From contig NC_013892.1 of the NCBI RefSeq assembly GCF_000027225.1, positions 1,116,001 through 1,180,000 of the forward strand: a stretch of 64,000 bases of DNA, given 5' to 3'. Every line of letters begins with the position of its first letter. Within the stretch, counting starts at the first letter, position 1. The position numbers and the translations under genes are program-made. Of the stretch, positions 48,320 through 57,518 are shown piece by piece. Below the pieces are notes generated by a model. The model saw only the letters and a list, made by a program, of their open reading frames with translations, made no database searches and had not been told where the DNA came from. The stretch is from Xenorhabdus bovienii SS-2004. GTDB taxonomy: Bacteria > Pseudomonadota > Gammaproteobacteria > Enterobacterales > Enterobacteriaceae.

Positions 48320-49756
48320 ATGAATTATGATGTGATTGTTGTAGGATCTGGTGCTATCGCAGGTTCAATTGCTTATGAACTTGTTGGTCGCCAATTGAAA
48401 GTATGCAGGTTGGGGCGTCTTGATCGTAGCAATGCGGCATCGAGAGCCGCAGGGGCAATGAATGGTTGTTTTGGTGAAGTGACCAGTGGACTTATTGCGA
48501 GCGATTACGGAAAACTGAAACTCAAAATGGACCGTATCGCGAAGGATCGCTGGTCAACATGGGCACAGCGTTTGGCCGCTTCTTCGGGAGATACTCGCCC
48601 TCTGTTTACCGCAAAAGGGACTCATGTCATTCTTAATACCGCCGGAATGGAGGTTGTTGATAGTGTTAATTATGATGCTATAGAGAGTGTTCTTCGTGAA
48701 TATAATGAGCCTTATGAAGTTATTGAGCCGCGATCGATTAAGGGAATGAAACCTAACGATTTGGTGCGTTCGCTTAAAGGGCTTTATATTCCAGAAGAAC
48801 ATGCCCTTAATTCCCATCTATTGCTTGAAATGTTGGATGCGGCATTGCTCCGGGAAGGTGGAGAAATCGTCGATAACAACGTTAAACGCGTTCTCACAGA
48901 AAATGGAATCATAGTGGGCGTTGAAACTGTCGATGGAGTACGTTTTACCGCAAATAAAGTGATTATTGCGGCAGGTGTGCAATCCCTCGATATATTATCA
49001 GACCAGACTTCTATTGTGCAGAAAATTCCACCACTCTTTGCCGGCTATGGTGTGTCTGTTTTACTCAAAGTTAAAAATCCTGATGAGTTACCGACATCCG
49101 TTATTCGTACACCTAATCGGGCATTTGCTTGTGGGTTGCATTGTGTTCCGCGTAGTGATGGTGTTCTCTACGTCGGCGCGACTAACCTTTTGTCCAACCA
49201 GCCTCGTACACATGCGACAGTTGCTACCATACAGTTCCTTTTGGAGTGCGCTTACAACCAGATAAATGTTGATCTGTTTGAATCAGAGATCCTTGCCATT
49301 CAGGTGGGTAACAGACCCATCTCTGCGGATGGTTTTCCATTAATTGGGTCGTGTGGCATAGACGGGCTGTGGCTTGTAACGGGTACATACCGGGATGGCC
49401 TGCATCAATCCCCGCTTTTAGCGGATTATGTTGCGAATGCACTCATGGGGCTACCTAATCTGGAGATTGATTTGGCGGATTTTACACCTATTCGCCGGCC
49501 TTTAGTGGGGCTGAGTCGAGATATGACCATTTCGGAAGCGGCAAAGCAAACGGTAGCGATGGGGTATGAATTTATCTGGAATCTTAAACCAGGGTGGGAT
49601 GAATTAATCTATAAATCTTTACTCAATATTTATGGTGCACAAGTTGAATCTATTGATGCTATTTATACGCCTCCCCCGGATTTGGTTGCATTCTCTTGCA
49701 AGGATGAACAGATAACAAAGCGGCTACGTGATTACTACCGTTGTTGGAAGAAATAA
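48320..49756 (+). CDS. FAD-dependent oxidoreductase (DAO / glycine-oxidase-like family)
   Basis: 478 residues. The N-terminal Rossmann motif YDVIVVGSGAIAGSIAYEL binds the ADP part of FAD. A second FAD contact is likely at RPISADGFPLIGSCGIDGLW then LVTGTYRDGLHQSPLLADYV, the usual C-terminal DAO pattern. It should oxidise an amine or amino acid, but the substrate is unknown. The ATG at 48320 has AGAGGA about 8 bases upstream. It is the only intact gene in a decayed region, flanked by tRNA and IS remnants. Base composition is closer to the core genome than its flanks, suggesting retention or recent transfer. Confidence 0.85.
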   Translation: MNYDVIVVGSGAIAGSIAYELVGRQLKVCRLGRLDRSNAASRAAGAMNGCFGEVTSGLIASDYGKLKLKMDRIAKDRWSTWAQRLAASSGDTRPLFTAKGTHVILNTAGMEVVDSVNYDAIESVLREYNEPYEVIEPRSIKGMKPNDLVRSLKGLYIPEEHALNSHLLLEMLDAALLREGGEIVDNNVKRVLTENGIIVGVETVDGVRFTANKVIIAAGVQSLDILSDQTSIVQKIPPLFAGYGVSVLLKVKNPDELPTSVIRTPNRAFACGLHCVPRSDGVLYVGATNLLSNQPRTHATVATIQFLLECAYNQINVDLFESEILAIQVGNRPISADGFPLIGSCGIDGLWLVTGTYRDGLHQSPLLADYVANALMGLPNLEIDLADFTPIRRPLVGLSRDMTISEAAKQTVAMGYEFIWNLKPGWDELIYKSLLNIYGAQVESIDAIYTPPPDLVAFSCKDEQITKRLRDYYRCWKK

Positions 49757-50120
49757 GTCGCCGGAAATCATCTGGGACATGAAAAAAATCCTTTTAAATG
49801 CGCTGCGATGCATCTTTATCGGGAAATGATAAAGATGCTCGTAATATTGGCCGCATACCTCTCCGCCATCTTATTTAGGCTCTAAATAACGAATCAGTGT
49901 GAGCGTATTTTAGAATGCTTCTCATAAATATAATGAATTTAATATTATTTGTTTTATTGACGCTTATCGTTTCCATTTGATTTTTCTTATTTAAAATAAA
50001 ACAGATTGTGATTAAAACACCGTTTTATTATTAATCTACAATATAAAAATACATAAATAATTATATATTTCAAAATGAAAATAATATTTCACTCAGCATA
50101 GCCTTTTGAAGGAGGAAGGT
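49757..50120. other. AT-rich intergenic region
   Basis: No ORF or recognisable element in about 360 bases, apart from a strong ribosome site (GGAGGAAGG) at its end for the truncated ORF that follows. Confidence 0.5.
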
Positions 50121-50219
50121 ATGGAGGCTTTTCAATTTTATTACCACTGGGAATTAGATTATCTGCGGCAACTCGAAAAACTGGTCGGTGAGGAAAAGGG
50201 TCATGTATTAAATGATTAG
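50121..50219 (+). pseudogene. Truncated TssF-like (type VI secretion baseplate) gene start
   Basis: A perfect ribosome site (GGAGGAAGG) precedes an ATG. The first 26 codons read MEAFQFYYHWELDYLRQLEK then LVGEEK, which resembles the YY-x2-EL-x-YLR opening of TssF/ImpG proteins. At 50199 the gene runs into the left end of the IS1 element and stops 7 codons later. No other type VI gene is present. The family match rests on a short segment. Confidence 0.4.
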
Positions 50220-50227
50220 ATTAGGTA

Positions 50228-50640
50228 TTAAAAATAATGTTCACGTTCAATAAAGGTTCCTATCACTTTATCGTGCATTTCTTCCGATTTTGAATACCCA
50301 ATGGTTTTTCTATTCAGCCTTTTGATTCGGGTACGATGCGTTAAATTCGTTCTCTCTATACGCTGAGTAAACGCCTTTCCAGTCAAGTGCTCTTCCTCGG
50401 GAAGTGGGTCATAAACAACATAGTCATCCGTGCAGTAAAACCGAATAGTAAAAGGGTAAGCAGCTTGTCTAACGTTTTTCGACTGCGATCGCCAAAAACA
50501 TGAGCCACTATTCGCTTCAGGCGGGGTTCCCAAGCATACCAAAGCCAGCGTTGGTTTTTCTTATTGCCGACAAACGACCATTGCTCGTCGATTTCACAGA
50601 CAATCTGGATGCCACATTCCGCAAGGGGAAGTGTCGTTAC
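50228..50640 (-). pseudogene. insB: IS1 InsB, frameshifted
   Basis: The InsB core is present in two frames. The proximal part EIDEQWSFVGNKKNQRWLWY then AWEPRLKRIVAHVFGDRSRK lies in one frame. The distal part PFTIRFYCTDDYVVYDPLPE then IERTNLTHRTRIKRLNRKT lies in another. The break is near 50450-50465, where the expected LLALLSPF is shortened and a T-run is one base longer than in standard IS1. A full-length transposase is unlikely. Confidence 0.75.
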
Positions 50641-50912
50641 GTTTCGGGGTCTGAGGTTTTTAATGTTTTCATGACGGTGGCGGTGGCGACTTTCAGGATC
50701 CGAGCGGTGTCACGAATTCCCCCGTTATTCATCGCGATATCGACAATCTGTTCTTTAACGCCGGGTTTGCAGGCCTGATAGGTATACGCCAACTGAAAGA
50801 CCTTACAGCAGCTATAACAGCGATAACGAGGATGTCCGCCATTTCCTTTCCCATGTCCTTTGACCTGTTCTGATTTGTGGCAATAACGGCAATAGACATC
50901 AACTTTGGCCAT
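50637..50912 (-). CDS. insA: IS1 InsA
   Basis: 91 residues. The N-terminal zinc-finger pairs CRYCHKS and RYRCYSCCKVF and the helix-turn-helix (GGIRDTARILKVATATVMKT) are typical of InsA, the IS1 regulator that is also the N-terminal part of the InsAB' transposase made by frameshifting. Confidence 0.9.
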   Translation of the reverse strand: MAKVDVYCRYCHKSEQVKGHGKGNGGHPRYRCYSCCKVFQLAYTYQACKPGVKEQIVDIAMNNGGIRDTARILKVATATVMKTLKTSDPET

Positions 50913-50970
50913 ACTTCATCCTTAAAAAGCCGGAAGCATATCACAGCAACTAACCATTTAATACATGACC

Positions 50971-51240
50971 GCAACAACTCCTGTCGCTCATCGGGGGGTT
51001 AAAGCACTGGGTTTAGATTGCTCAACATAATGTTTCCGCCACGTATACAGGAGTTTTGTTGGAATACCTAAGGTTTCAGCTGCCTGTGGGACTGTATAGC
51101 TCTGTTCAACAACCAGATTGACCGCTTCTCTTTTAAAGTTATCGGTAAATTTTTGGGGTGATTTTCGTTTCATAAAGACACCTTAATTAAAGTTATTCTA
51201 TTCCTTTACCAAAGTGTCCGAATTTATTAAAGCACAACAG
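50971..51240 (-). mobile_element. Truncated IS3-family element (orfA end only)
   Basis: A left end begins near 51236 (minus strand TGTGCTTTAATAAATTCGGA). It is followed by an orfA start and cut at 50971 by the IS1 element. OrfB and the right end are absent. Confidence 0.7.
50988..51173 (-). pseudogene. IS3-family OrfA fragment, frameshifted and truncated
   Basis: 61 codons, with the helix-turn-helix KFTDNFKREAVNLVVEQSYT then VPQAAETLGIPTKLLYTWRK typical of IS3/IS911 OrfA. Translation ends after LTPR because a C-tract has six Cs. With five Cs the frame would continue TPDERQELLR into the IS1 junction. It is inactive. Confidence 0.8.
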
Positions 51241-51532
51241 TTGTGGTTTACTCGGAATGACGAACTCCATTGAATGACTCATTTCAGGTTCAGGTTAATA
51301 ATAACACACTCACCACAGCATCCCTGATGATCAGTCAGGCGATTATCGCTCTGTAAAAGTGATAATCAAGATATAATATCAATTATTAATTAATTCAAAA
51401 AATAGAATATTTATTCTTATTGGAATTAATTTAATTTTCAAGTTAAAATAATCACAATAAAATAAAGAAACATATAATTTACGTTATAATATAAAATCAC
51501 ACAATTAATTAAAGTCAACAAAGGAGTATAGT

Positions 51533-52093
51533 TTGTTACCATTAGAAAATTTTAGTTGGTCATTACCATCAAATACAGATCATCTTCCTAATTCCTTTAT
51601 TGAAATAGAAAAATCCTTCTTACGCCCCGCTGGGTTTCAATTCAGTGCCATTCCCTACCAAGAAAAAGAGAGCCATGAATACAGTGCTATACGCTTTGGA
51701 ATTAATGGTAAAACGATAGTTTTCCGCCAAGCAAAAACAACACCGAATAAAATGGGGCAATTTGTCACACTATGGAAACGACCTACTCCTGACTCAGAAA
51801 TTATGCCCTTTGAGCAAAGGGATAATATCGATTTCTGCATGATTGCAACACACTCTGGTAACCAAAAAGGTATTTTTTTGTTCAACACTCATATTCTGAT
51901 TAAAAAAGGCATTTTTTCCACTCAGGATAAAGCAGGGAAAAGAGCCATACGAATTTACCCATCTTGGGTATCCCCTATTTCAAAACAAGCGATTCAAACG
52001 CAAAAATGGCAATCTTCATATTTTATCAATCTGGATAACCAAATAACAGCTTTCGAACAATTCCATAAACTATTTTCTTATCGTTATTATTAA
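51533..52093 (+). CDS. MepB-family protein
   Basis: 186 residues. Recognised by EKSFLRPAGFQFSAIPYQEK, YSAIRFGINGKTIVFRQAKT and the later FCMIATHSGNQKGIFLFNTH, the pattern of the MepB family named after the third gene of the S. aureus mepRAB operon. Biochemical function is unknown. It starts at TTG (51533) with AAGGAG 6 bases upstream. No regulator or pump accompanies it here. Confidence 0.75.
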   Translation: MLPLENFSWSLPSNTDHLPNSFIEIEKSFLRPAGFQFSAIPYQEKESHEYSAIRFGINGKTIVFRQAKTTPNKMGQFVTLWKRPTPDSEIMPFEQRDNIDFCMIATHSGNQKGIFLFNTHILIKKGIFSTQDKAGKRAIRIYPSWVSPISKQAIQTQKWQSSYFINLDNQITAFEQFHKLFSYRYY

Positions 52094-52237
52094 GTCAATA
52101 AATCAGAAGACTTCACTGTTTTTCATCAGAAGTTTTTTTAAAAAAATAAATTATCATTTAGCCTACACAGTATTTTAAGTGTATATTGATTTTTACAACT
52201 AAACAAAAAACCTTTATATCACACATTAAACAATTAT

Positions 52238-52540
52238 ATGGAAAATTCTATGTATCAAAGCGGATATTTTGTCACAGCAGAAATTAAAGCCAGAGATAAT
52301 GTTAATCTCAATATCGTTGTCAAAGCACTTAAATCACTACAAGAAAAAACATTATTGGAACCCGGATGTGAAATATTTTCCATACAGCAATCCAATGAAA
52401 ATCCAGCCATATTTGTTATGTGGGAGAAATTCATTGACCGTGATGCATTAAAAAAACACTATGAATATGAACATACTAAGTATTATTTTTCATTAAACTT
52501 CACTGATGTCGTACAAATTTTTACCGCAGACACCATTTGA
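52238..52540 (+). CDS. ABM-domain (quinol monooxygenase-like) protein
   Basis: 100 residues forming a single dimeric alpha-beta barrel: GYFVTAEIKARDNVNLNIVV, LLEPGCEIFSIQQSNENPAI, VMWEKFIDRDALKKHYEYEH. Small proteins of this antibiotic-biosynthesis-monooxygenase group act on quinols, haem or polyketides. The substrate here is unknown. A second in-frame ATG at 52250 is possible, and the ribosome site is poor for both. Confidence 0.75.
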   Translation: MENSMYQSGYFVTAEIKARDNVNLNIVVKALKSLQEKTLLEPGCEIFSIQQSNENPAIFVMWEKFIDRDALKKHYEYEHTKYYFSLNFTDVVQIFTADTI

Positions 52541-52726
52541 TTATATTCAAACCTTTCATTTCAGAATGAAAAAATAGATGAATGGCACGCCACAACTGCA
52601 CTCAAACACCAGCGATAGCTGCATCTGCTGTGGCAGTCTTTCACTGACAAACTGCCCTTTACGTAATCCCAATGATGTTCCGGGAGAACAAGAACCGGGG
52701 GCACGCATTTTGGTCGATATATGAGA

Positions 52727-52746
52727 AAGTCACCGAGAGGTGACTT
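52727..52746. terminator. Hairpin between convergent genes
   Basis: AAGTCACC pairs with GGTGACTT around GAGA, a stable tetraloop. It lies between the ABM gene and the convergent lipoprotein gene. There is no long T-tract. Confidence 0.5.
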
Positions 52747-52832
52747 ATCTGCCAGATCTTAAAATTAATTCCTGCTTGCTTTATTCAGCATTAATAGCCT
52801 GTTTTTCAACTATATTACCTGTAATGTGAAAA

Positions 52833-53114
52833 TTACTTCTCTGCCATTTCAATAATTTGCTTTGCCGTTTTGCCGTTAAGTTTTTCCTTCATAAGCGTTA
52901 ACGCATCATCTCCATCTTTGGCAACCAAAACAGACTGCATGGAGAGTTTCAAAAACGCTTTTTCAAATTTTTCCATTTCTTCAGGTGACATATTTTTCGC
53001 CATTTTTTCAGCCGAGGCTTTCATCGCTTCATCATTCGAAGCATCAAATGTTGGTTCGCCACCACACCCAACCAAAAACATAGATAATAGTAGTGGTAAT
53101 ATAATTTTTTTCAT
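52833..53114 (-). CDS. Small DUF6694-like lipoprotein
   Basis: 93 residues. The signal peptide ends in a lipobox (LVGC, cysteine near residue 17), so it is lipid-anchored. The rest is charged and helical (EAMKASAEKMAKNMSPEEME), matching the DUF6694 type of small lipoprotein. Function unknown. It is not part of the operon to its right: a 370-base gap with a terminator separates them. Confidence 0.7.
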   Translation of the reverse strand: MKKIILPLLLSMFLVGCGGEPTFDASNDEAMKASAEKMAKNMSPEEMEKFEKAFLKLSMQSVLVAKDGDDALTLMKEKLNGKTAKQIIEMAEK

Positions 53115-53374
53115 AAATTAACCCTTATTAGTTTGTTTTATCCAATCCCTTAGAACTCATAATACGAACATAAATTATACATATATATCGATTTAAATAT
53201 ATAAAAAGAAGTAAACACTTTTATTTTATTAAAAAATGTAAATTTATCTTTAGTATAATGAAATTATTAGCCACATCTTCTGACAGTCTTTGCTGTGCTT
53301 CTGATTGATAATAGGCAGGTTATTAATATGGATAAAAGGATAATGTAACGCCGGAACAAGTGTTTTAATGAAAA

Positions 53375-53430
53375 ATAACTCAGCCCGTCTTAATGGTTAT
53401 AGTCATCATCAAGACGAGCTGAGGAGTTAT
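53375..53430 (-). terminator. Terminator of the Srf operon
   Basis: On the minus strand a long imperfect stem (ATAACTCCTCAGCTCGTCTT paired with AAGACGGGCTGAGTTAT, with a 3-base bulge) is followed by TTTTT. It lies 60-115 bases after the last gene of the operon. Confidence 0.65.
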
Positions 53431-53488
53431 AGGATATATACCGTGATATTTCAACCAAGAGGCCTACTTGCATAGGCTCTACATTCGA

Positions 53489-53971
53489 TTATGGTATCAT
53501 CAGGCTGTCCTGAAGTTCATTAAGCTGGTTCTGCAACTGTTGTAATTCCAGTTGTTTTTGCATTTCAGATTGCGATGGCTTCTGCTGCGCTTCACGCATA
53601 CGTTTTTCCAGTTCAGCGATCTGTTTTTCCATTTTCACTTTGCCTGCGGCTTTAGTTTTCAATTGACTAAACAGGCGATTCAACGACTTTTGCAATGCGA
53701 CCTGAGAGCGTTTTCTACTTTCCAGATTCGTCTGACCTGCTTTTTTCTCGCGCTCGATAGCGTCATAAACCGCTTTGAATTCTTTATTCAGTGTCTGTTC
53801 ATGCTGTAGCACTTTTTCTTTATCAACGACTCTCTGATCCCAAGTCCCAGAGTAATTACAATTAAATTTCGTAATAATACTCATATCCCCTGCCGTGGGA
53901 TCACACTCTTGTGCATTAGTGACACACCCGGTCAGTGCCATGCTAATTACTAACATCATCAATATACGCAT
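53489..53971 (-). CDS. Coiled-coil lipoprotein, last gene of the Srf operon
   Basis: 160 residues. Lipobox LTGC (cysteine at about 16), a short cysteine-containing segment, then a long charged coiled coil (KVKMEKQIAELEKRMREAQQ then QLELQQLQNQLNELQDS). Start confirmed by AAGGAG 5 bases upstream. It sits 12 bases after the preceding lipoprotein gene. It probably scaffolds the machine encoded upstream from the outer or inner membrane. I do not recognise a named family. Confidence 0.75.
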   Translation of the reverse strand: MRILMMLVISMALTGCVTNAQECDPTAGDMSIITKFNCNYSGTWDQRVVDKEKVLQHEQTLNKEFKAVYDAIEREKKAGQTNLESRKRSQVALQKSLNRLFSQLKTKAAGKVKMEKQIAELEKRMREAQQKPSQSEMQKQLELQQLQNQLNELQDSLMIP

Positions 53972-53983
53972 GAGAACTCCTTA

Positions 53984-54691
53984 TCAGCTCACTTTAATCG
54001 CGGTACGTTGTTCATACAGACTATCCAGCTCTTGTTGCAGCGAGCCGATATTTTTGCGCATTTGGACAATTTGGTTATTCAGATCCTTGGTTTTAGTTCC
54101 GTCTTTCGCGATCTGAGTAGAAACATTCTGCCACTGATTTTCATGTTCCTTCATTTCTTTAATGGTGTTGCGCAAATAAACAATATTGGCATCAAGACCC
54201 TTCAGTTGTTTTTGCACCTGATCTTTTTTCACGACCTTCGCCGCTATGTCCTTATTAATCTGTGCCAGTGTGAGTTTATCTGTCTTAATCACCTCTTTGA
54301 CTGTAGCAGTCACGTTTTTAATACGTTGATTTTCTGCTTTAACATCATTAATTGAGGCGGCCAGTAGTTGTTCTTTGCTGGCATATTTTGTGCGCTGGTT
54401 ATCCAGATAGGCGTTGGCACCTACCCCTACGCCACAGCCCACAATAGCGGCGGCCGCAATACATATCGCTTGATGGTCGCCATTGATGAGCAGACAGGCA
54501 AGTGCCCCTGCCGCCGCGCCCGCCGCACAAGCCTGCCAGCCTGATTTATTAAAAAACTCAACGTCCTGACTCTGAGTCAGACGGGAATCGACTTTTCCCG
54601 TCTGCGCGGAAGGGCCTTGCGGCGTTTGGCAGGCGACCAGTAGAAAAATCATGCAGAGAGAAATCATAGAACGCATGGATTGCAGTACCAT
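53984..54691 (-). CDS. Lipoprotein with glycine-zipper and coiled coil
   Basis: 235 residues. Lipobox LVAC (cysteine at about 21), then an Ala/Gly-rich glycine-zipper-like segment (ACAAGAAAGALACLLINGDH then AAAIVGCGVGVGANAYLD). A long coiled coil fills the C-terminal half (QINKDIAAKVVKKDQVQKQL). Glycine zippers often insert into or oligomerise at membranes. The ribosome site is AAAGGA. It lies 36 bases after the preceding gene, same strand. Confidence 0.75.
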   Translation of the reverse strand: MVLQSMRSMISLCMIFLLVACQTPQGPSAQTGKVDSRLTQSQDVEFFNKSGWQACAAGAAAGALACLLINGDHQAICIAAAAIVGCGVGVGANAYLDNQRTKYASKEQLLAASINDVKAENQRIKNVTATVKEVIKTDKLTLAQINKDIAAKVVKKDQVQKQLKGLDANIVYLRNTIKEMKEHENQWQNVSTQIAKDGTKTKDLNNQIVQMRKNIGSLQQELDSLYEQRTAIKVS

Positions 54692-54727
54692 TTTTTATAT
54701 ATCCTTTCTTAAATAAAGTGATTACTG

Positions 54728-56278
54728 TTAATTATTCTTCTTACATGACTCCAGCCAACTATCCCGTGCAACTCTTCCGTTCTTCCAGTACTCCTGAAGA
54801 TTCTTCCAGTAAGTATTGAGATAACCATTCAGATTCGTTTTTCCTCGGGCGGACATCTGTTGCTGAACAACACGAATTTGTGGGGAAATAAGCTCCGCGT
54901 TATAGGTAACGCCCATATCCACCAAGGTGTCAGCATAATAATTGACAATAAAATTGAGCACTTTTTTATGCTGATCTAACTGTGATTGTCGACGGGAACA
55001 ATTCGCATCCAGCTCACTGCCCGCCTTACAGGTTTTTTCATACAACCCGTTCAACCGATCGTAAAATTCACCATCATCCTTTAATTTTGTACACAAAAAT
55101 GCCCCAAGTTGCAGGGAAGTGCGAATCGCCTGATCGCGTTGTTCGTCACGCAATTGTGCATTCGCCCGTAGATCGGCACGCAACTGTTCCAACTGTTTCT
55201 TTAACGCCGTATCCTTTACTTGAGCTGAAATGCTGCCTAAGTTATCAATGGAATCAGGTGATTTTTTCTCTTTAACTTGCGGATTGTCTGTGCCTAATGC
55301 TTTCCACTCCTCGGCGATTTCTTTGATACGATCGCGCGAAGTTAATGTCGGCGAAACCAGCACCAGACGAAATCCGAGGGTTTTATTCTTATTATCACTC
55401 TGCCCGGTGTAATAGGGTTCTTCTCCGCGCAGTGAGCTACGTATATCACTTTGCGGCGTCAGGAAATTTCCGCCTCTGACGATATATCCCCCCGCTTTAC
55501 CATGCCGGCGATCCAATTTATTTAAGTGAAAAGGCTCAAACATCATTTCAGAAGCATTACCCAACATATCATGCAAACCCAGCGGATTGGGTTTAAGCAA
55601 TCCCGCAAGCTGAAGTTTACCATTGGAGGATTGAGTGCCAGAAAACCACGCATAGCTGGTTATCCCTTCCGGCATCGGGAAACGTTGATCGCGAAATTCC
55701 GCCGTGGAAACAGCCAAACCACCACGGGCAGCAAATTCCCATTCTGTTTCGGTTGGCAGGCGCAGGAAACCCGGTTTGCCATCTTCAACCGGCAGCGCTT
55801 TAGGCTGGTTTTTCAGCAACCAAAGGTTGTATTGATTAGCAAAATTCATCGCATCAACCCAACCTATGTTCACTTTGGACAAACGCAGTTTCATATTCGG
55901 TGTAGGACACTGGCCTGTCAGTGCCTGATATTGCAAATCTGTCAGCTCGTACTTCGCCATCAGGAAATAACGCCCCTTGCCGGATTTACCTTCGGCAAAA
56001 CTACCCGCAATATGTTCCGCACGTGCCTGTTCTAAATAACCCCATTCGTCATTTGCCCCACCGCCAAGGGTAATACTGTAATCCTGCAACGGCTGACTAA
56101 GGGGAATCGAAACTTTACGAAACGCCATCGCGCCCTCACAGGGCATCGGCAATATTACATCATCGGGTAGTGGCTTGGGATTGTAGTATTTTTCTTCCCA
56201 GACGGCACTGGCAGAAAACGGCAGTATTGCCAGAAAAAGCCCTGCCAATGCTATATTCAAACCATGATTAAATCTCAC
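54728..56278 (-). CDS. Exported formylglycine-enzyme (SUMF1)-like protein with C-terminal helical domain
   Basis: About 516 residues. A signal peptide (GLFLAILPFSASA) is followed by an FGE/SUMF1-type domain to about residue 310, with YFLMAKYELTDLQYQALTGQ, RLPTETEWEFAARGG, PNPLGLHDMLGNASEMM, GGYIVRGGNF and LGFRLV. The remaining 200 residues are helical. The catalytic cysteines of true formylglycine enzymes are not evident, so it may be a binding or lectin-like relative. I choose the GTG at 56278 because GGAGAG lies 5 bases upstream; the TTG at 56299 lacks a site. It overlaps the permease gene by 11 bases. Confidence 0.8.
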   Translation of the reverse strand: MRFNHGLNIALAGLFLAILPFSASAVWEEKYYNPKPLPDDVILPMPCEGAMAFRKVSIPLSQPLQDYSITLGGGANDEWGYLEQARAEHIAGSFAEGKSGKGRYFLMAKYELTDLQYQALTGQCPTPNMKLRLSKVNIGWVDAMNFANQYNLWLLKNQPKALPVEDGKPGFLRLPTETEWEFAARGGLAVSTAEFRDQRFPMPEGITSYAWFSGTQSSNGKLQLAGLLKPNPLGLHDMLGNASEMMFEPFHLNKLDRRHGKAGGYIVRGGNFLTPQSDIRSSLRGEEPYYTGQSDNKNKTLGFRLVLVSPTLTSRDRIKEIAEEWKALGTDNPQVKEKKSPDSIDNLGSISAQVKDTALKKQLEQLRADLRANAQLRDEQRDQAIRTSLQLGAFLCTKLKDDGEFYDRLNGLYEKTCKAGSELDANCSRRQSQLDQHKKVLNFIVNYYADTLVDMGVTYNAELISPQIRVVQQQMSARGKTNLNGYLNTYWKNLQEYWKNGRVARDSWLESCKKNN

Positions 56279-57518
56279 GTAAACTCTCCGCAGGTTCAAT
56301 TTTCAACGCGCGTAAGGCTCCCACCGCAGCAACACCCAGTGCGACTACCAGAACACTTAATAAGGCCATCAGCAGGTGCCAGGGTTCCAAATGACACACA
56401 AACGCCGTTTCAGGTAATGAAGCGCCCAGCACGTTATTAAATAACTGACTGGCGACAAAATAGAGCAGTAAACCCACTCCCCAGGCACTGCCAGTAAGAA
56501 GCAACGCCTGAATTAAAACAAACAGCACCACAGCCTGACGACGGAAACCCAATAACCTGAGTACCGCCATATCTTTTCTTTTGCGATCGATATTTGCCAT
56601 AAAAGCCCCTACCAATGAAGCAATACAGCCAGTGGCCGATATCCAGGCGATAACAGTAAAAATCAGACCGAGAACATGATCAATAGCACGTACAGATTCA
56701 ATTTCCGCCTGCTGTGTTATCGTTTCGATGTGTTGCTGTTGTAACCACTCTGCCAATTCCGCCACGCTATCAATGCTATTTGCGTATAGCCGCGCTTTGG
56801 CAAAAGTGGTGCGTTCACGGGTTGGCGTACCATCATGTACCTTGAATAAGGTAACTTGATAACCATCACGGTAATCTTCCATAGCCACCAGAAGGAGCAG
56901 CGTGACGAAAGCAGCTGGCCGGCCGAATTTTGCTCCATCAATCACATCAATGACCGTCAGCGTATGTTGTACGTGTTCGTTTATACCATCCCGTTTACGG
57001 GCAATTACTAACCGCAGGCTATCCCCTGTTTTTATCTGTAAACGCTCTGCGGCACTGGCACTGAGCACAACCTGCTGTTCATTTTGTGGCTCTTTGGCAT
57101 TCACCAACAGCGGATCATGTAAAGCAGTCGGAATAATTTCAGCATTGCTGACAAAACGCTGGGTATCTCTGACCAGATCGGCCTGCGTATTCAGGGAACG
57201 AGTCAGCGGAATGACAAAATCCACATCAGGACGAGCCGCAAGCTGCATCAACCATGTGTGGTTATAGTTACCATTACCCAGCATACGAACTTCCCGTGTG
57301 CGTGGATCATCCAGCAAGGTGTGACGAAGCTGGCTCACTATGCCATTTTTCAGCCCGAACAGTAGTAACAGAGGCGTGATCACGGCAATCAGCGAAAAAA
57401 TAATACAAAGCGCAACTTTGCGATCGTGAATTAAATCAGCCAGCGCCATACGGGGCAAAAGCAAGCGAGAGGGTCGTGTATTAGCATTAACAGGTTGTAA
57501 AGACACTTTGTTTTCCAT
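56268..57518 (-). CDS. FtsX/MacB-like ABC transporter permease
   Basis: About 416 residues. One N-terminal helix (ALCIIFSLIAVITPLLLLFG), a large periplasmic domain (about residues 60-270), then three C-terminal helices ending LRALKIEPAESLREI. This is the four-helix FtsX/MacB layout, so it probably does mechanical work or lipoprotein handling and not classical transport. The start is uncertain: ATG at 57518 is chosen, while TTG 57548 and GTG 57506 are alternatives. It overlaps the ATPase gene. Confidence 0.85.
   Translation of the reverse strand: MENKVSLQPVNANTRPSRLLLPRMALADLIHDRKVALCIIFSLIAVITPLLLLFGLKNGIVSQLRHTLLDDPRTREVRMLGNGNYNHTWLMQLAARPDVDFVIPLTRSLNTQADLVRDTQRFVSNAEIIPTALHDPLLVNAKEPQNEQQVVLSASAAERLQIKTGDSLRLVIARKRDGINEHVQHTLTVIDVIDGAKFGRPAAFVTLLLLVAMEDYRDGYQVTLFKVHDGTPTRERTTFAKARLYANSIDSVAELAEWLQQQHIETITQQAEIESVRAIDHVLGLIFTVIAWISATGCIASLVGAFMANIDRKRKDMAVLRLLGFRRQAVVLFVLIQALLLTGSAWGVGLLLYFVASQLFNNVLGASLPETAFVCHLEPWHLLMALLSVLVVALGVAAVGALRALKIEPAESLREI

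Larger units (their letters stand above)
50199..50970 (-). mobile_element. IS1-family insertion sequence (772 bp)
   Basis: Terminal inverted repeats of 21 bp with one mismatch: GGTCATGTATTAAATG then A/G then TTAG, at 50199 and reverse-complemented at 50970. Length and two-ORF structure (insA, insB, minus strand) are those of IS1. The bases flanking the two ends do not match, so there is no 8- or 9-bp target duplication. Confidence 0.9.

Noticed and set aside
44087..51240. A functional contractile injection or type VI secretion locus
   Set aside because: Only one eCIS-like ATPase and a 26-codon TssF-like stub are present. No sheath, tube, spike or effector gene is seen.
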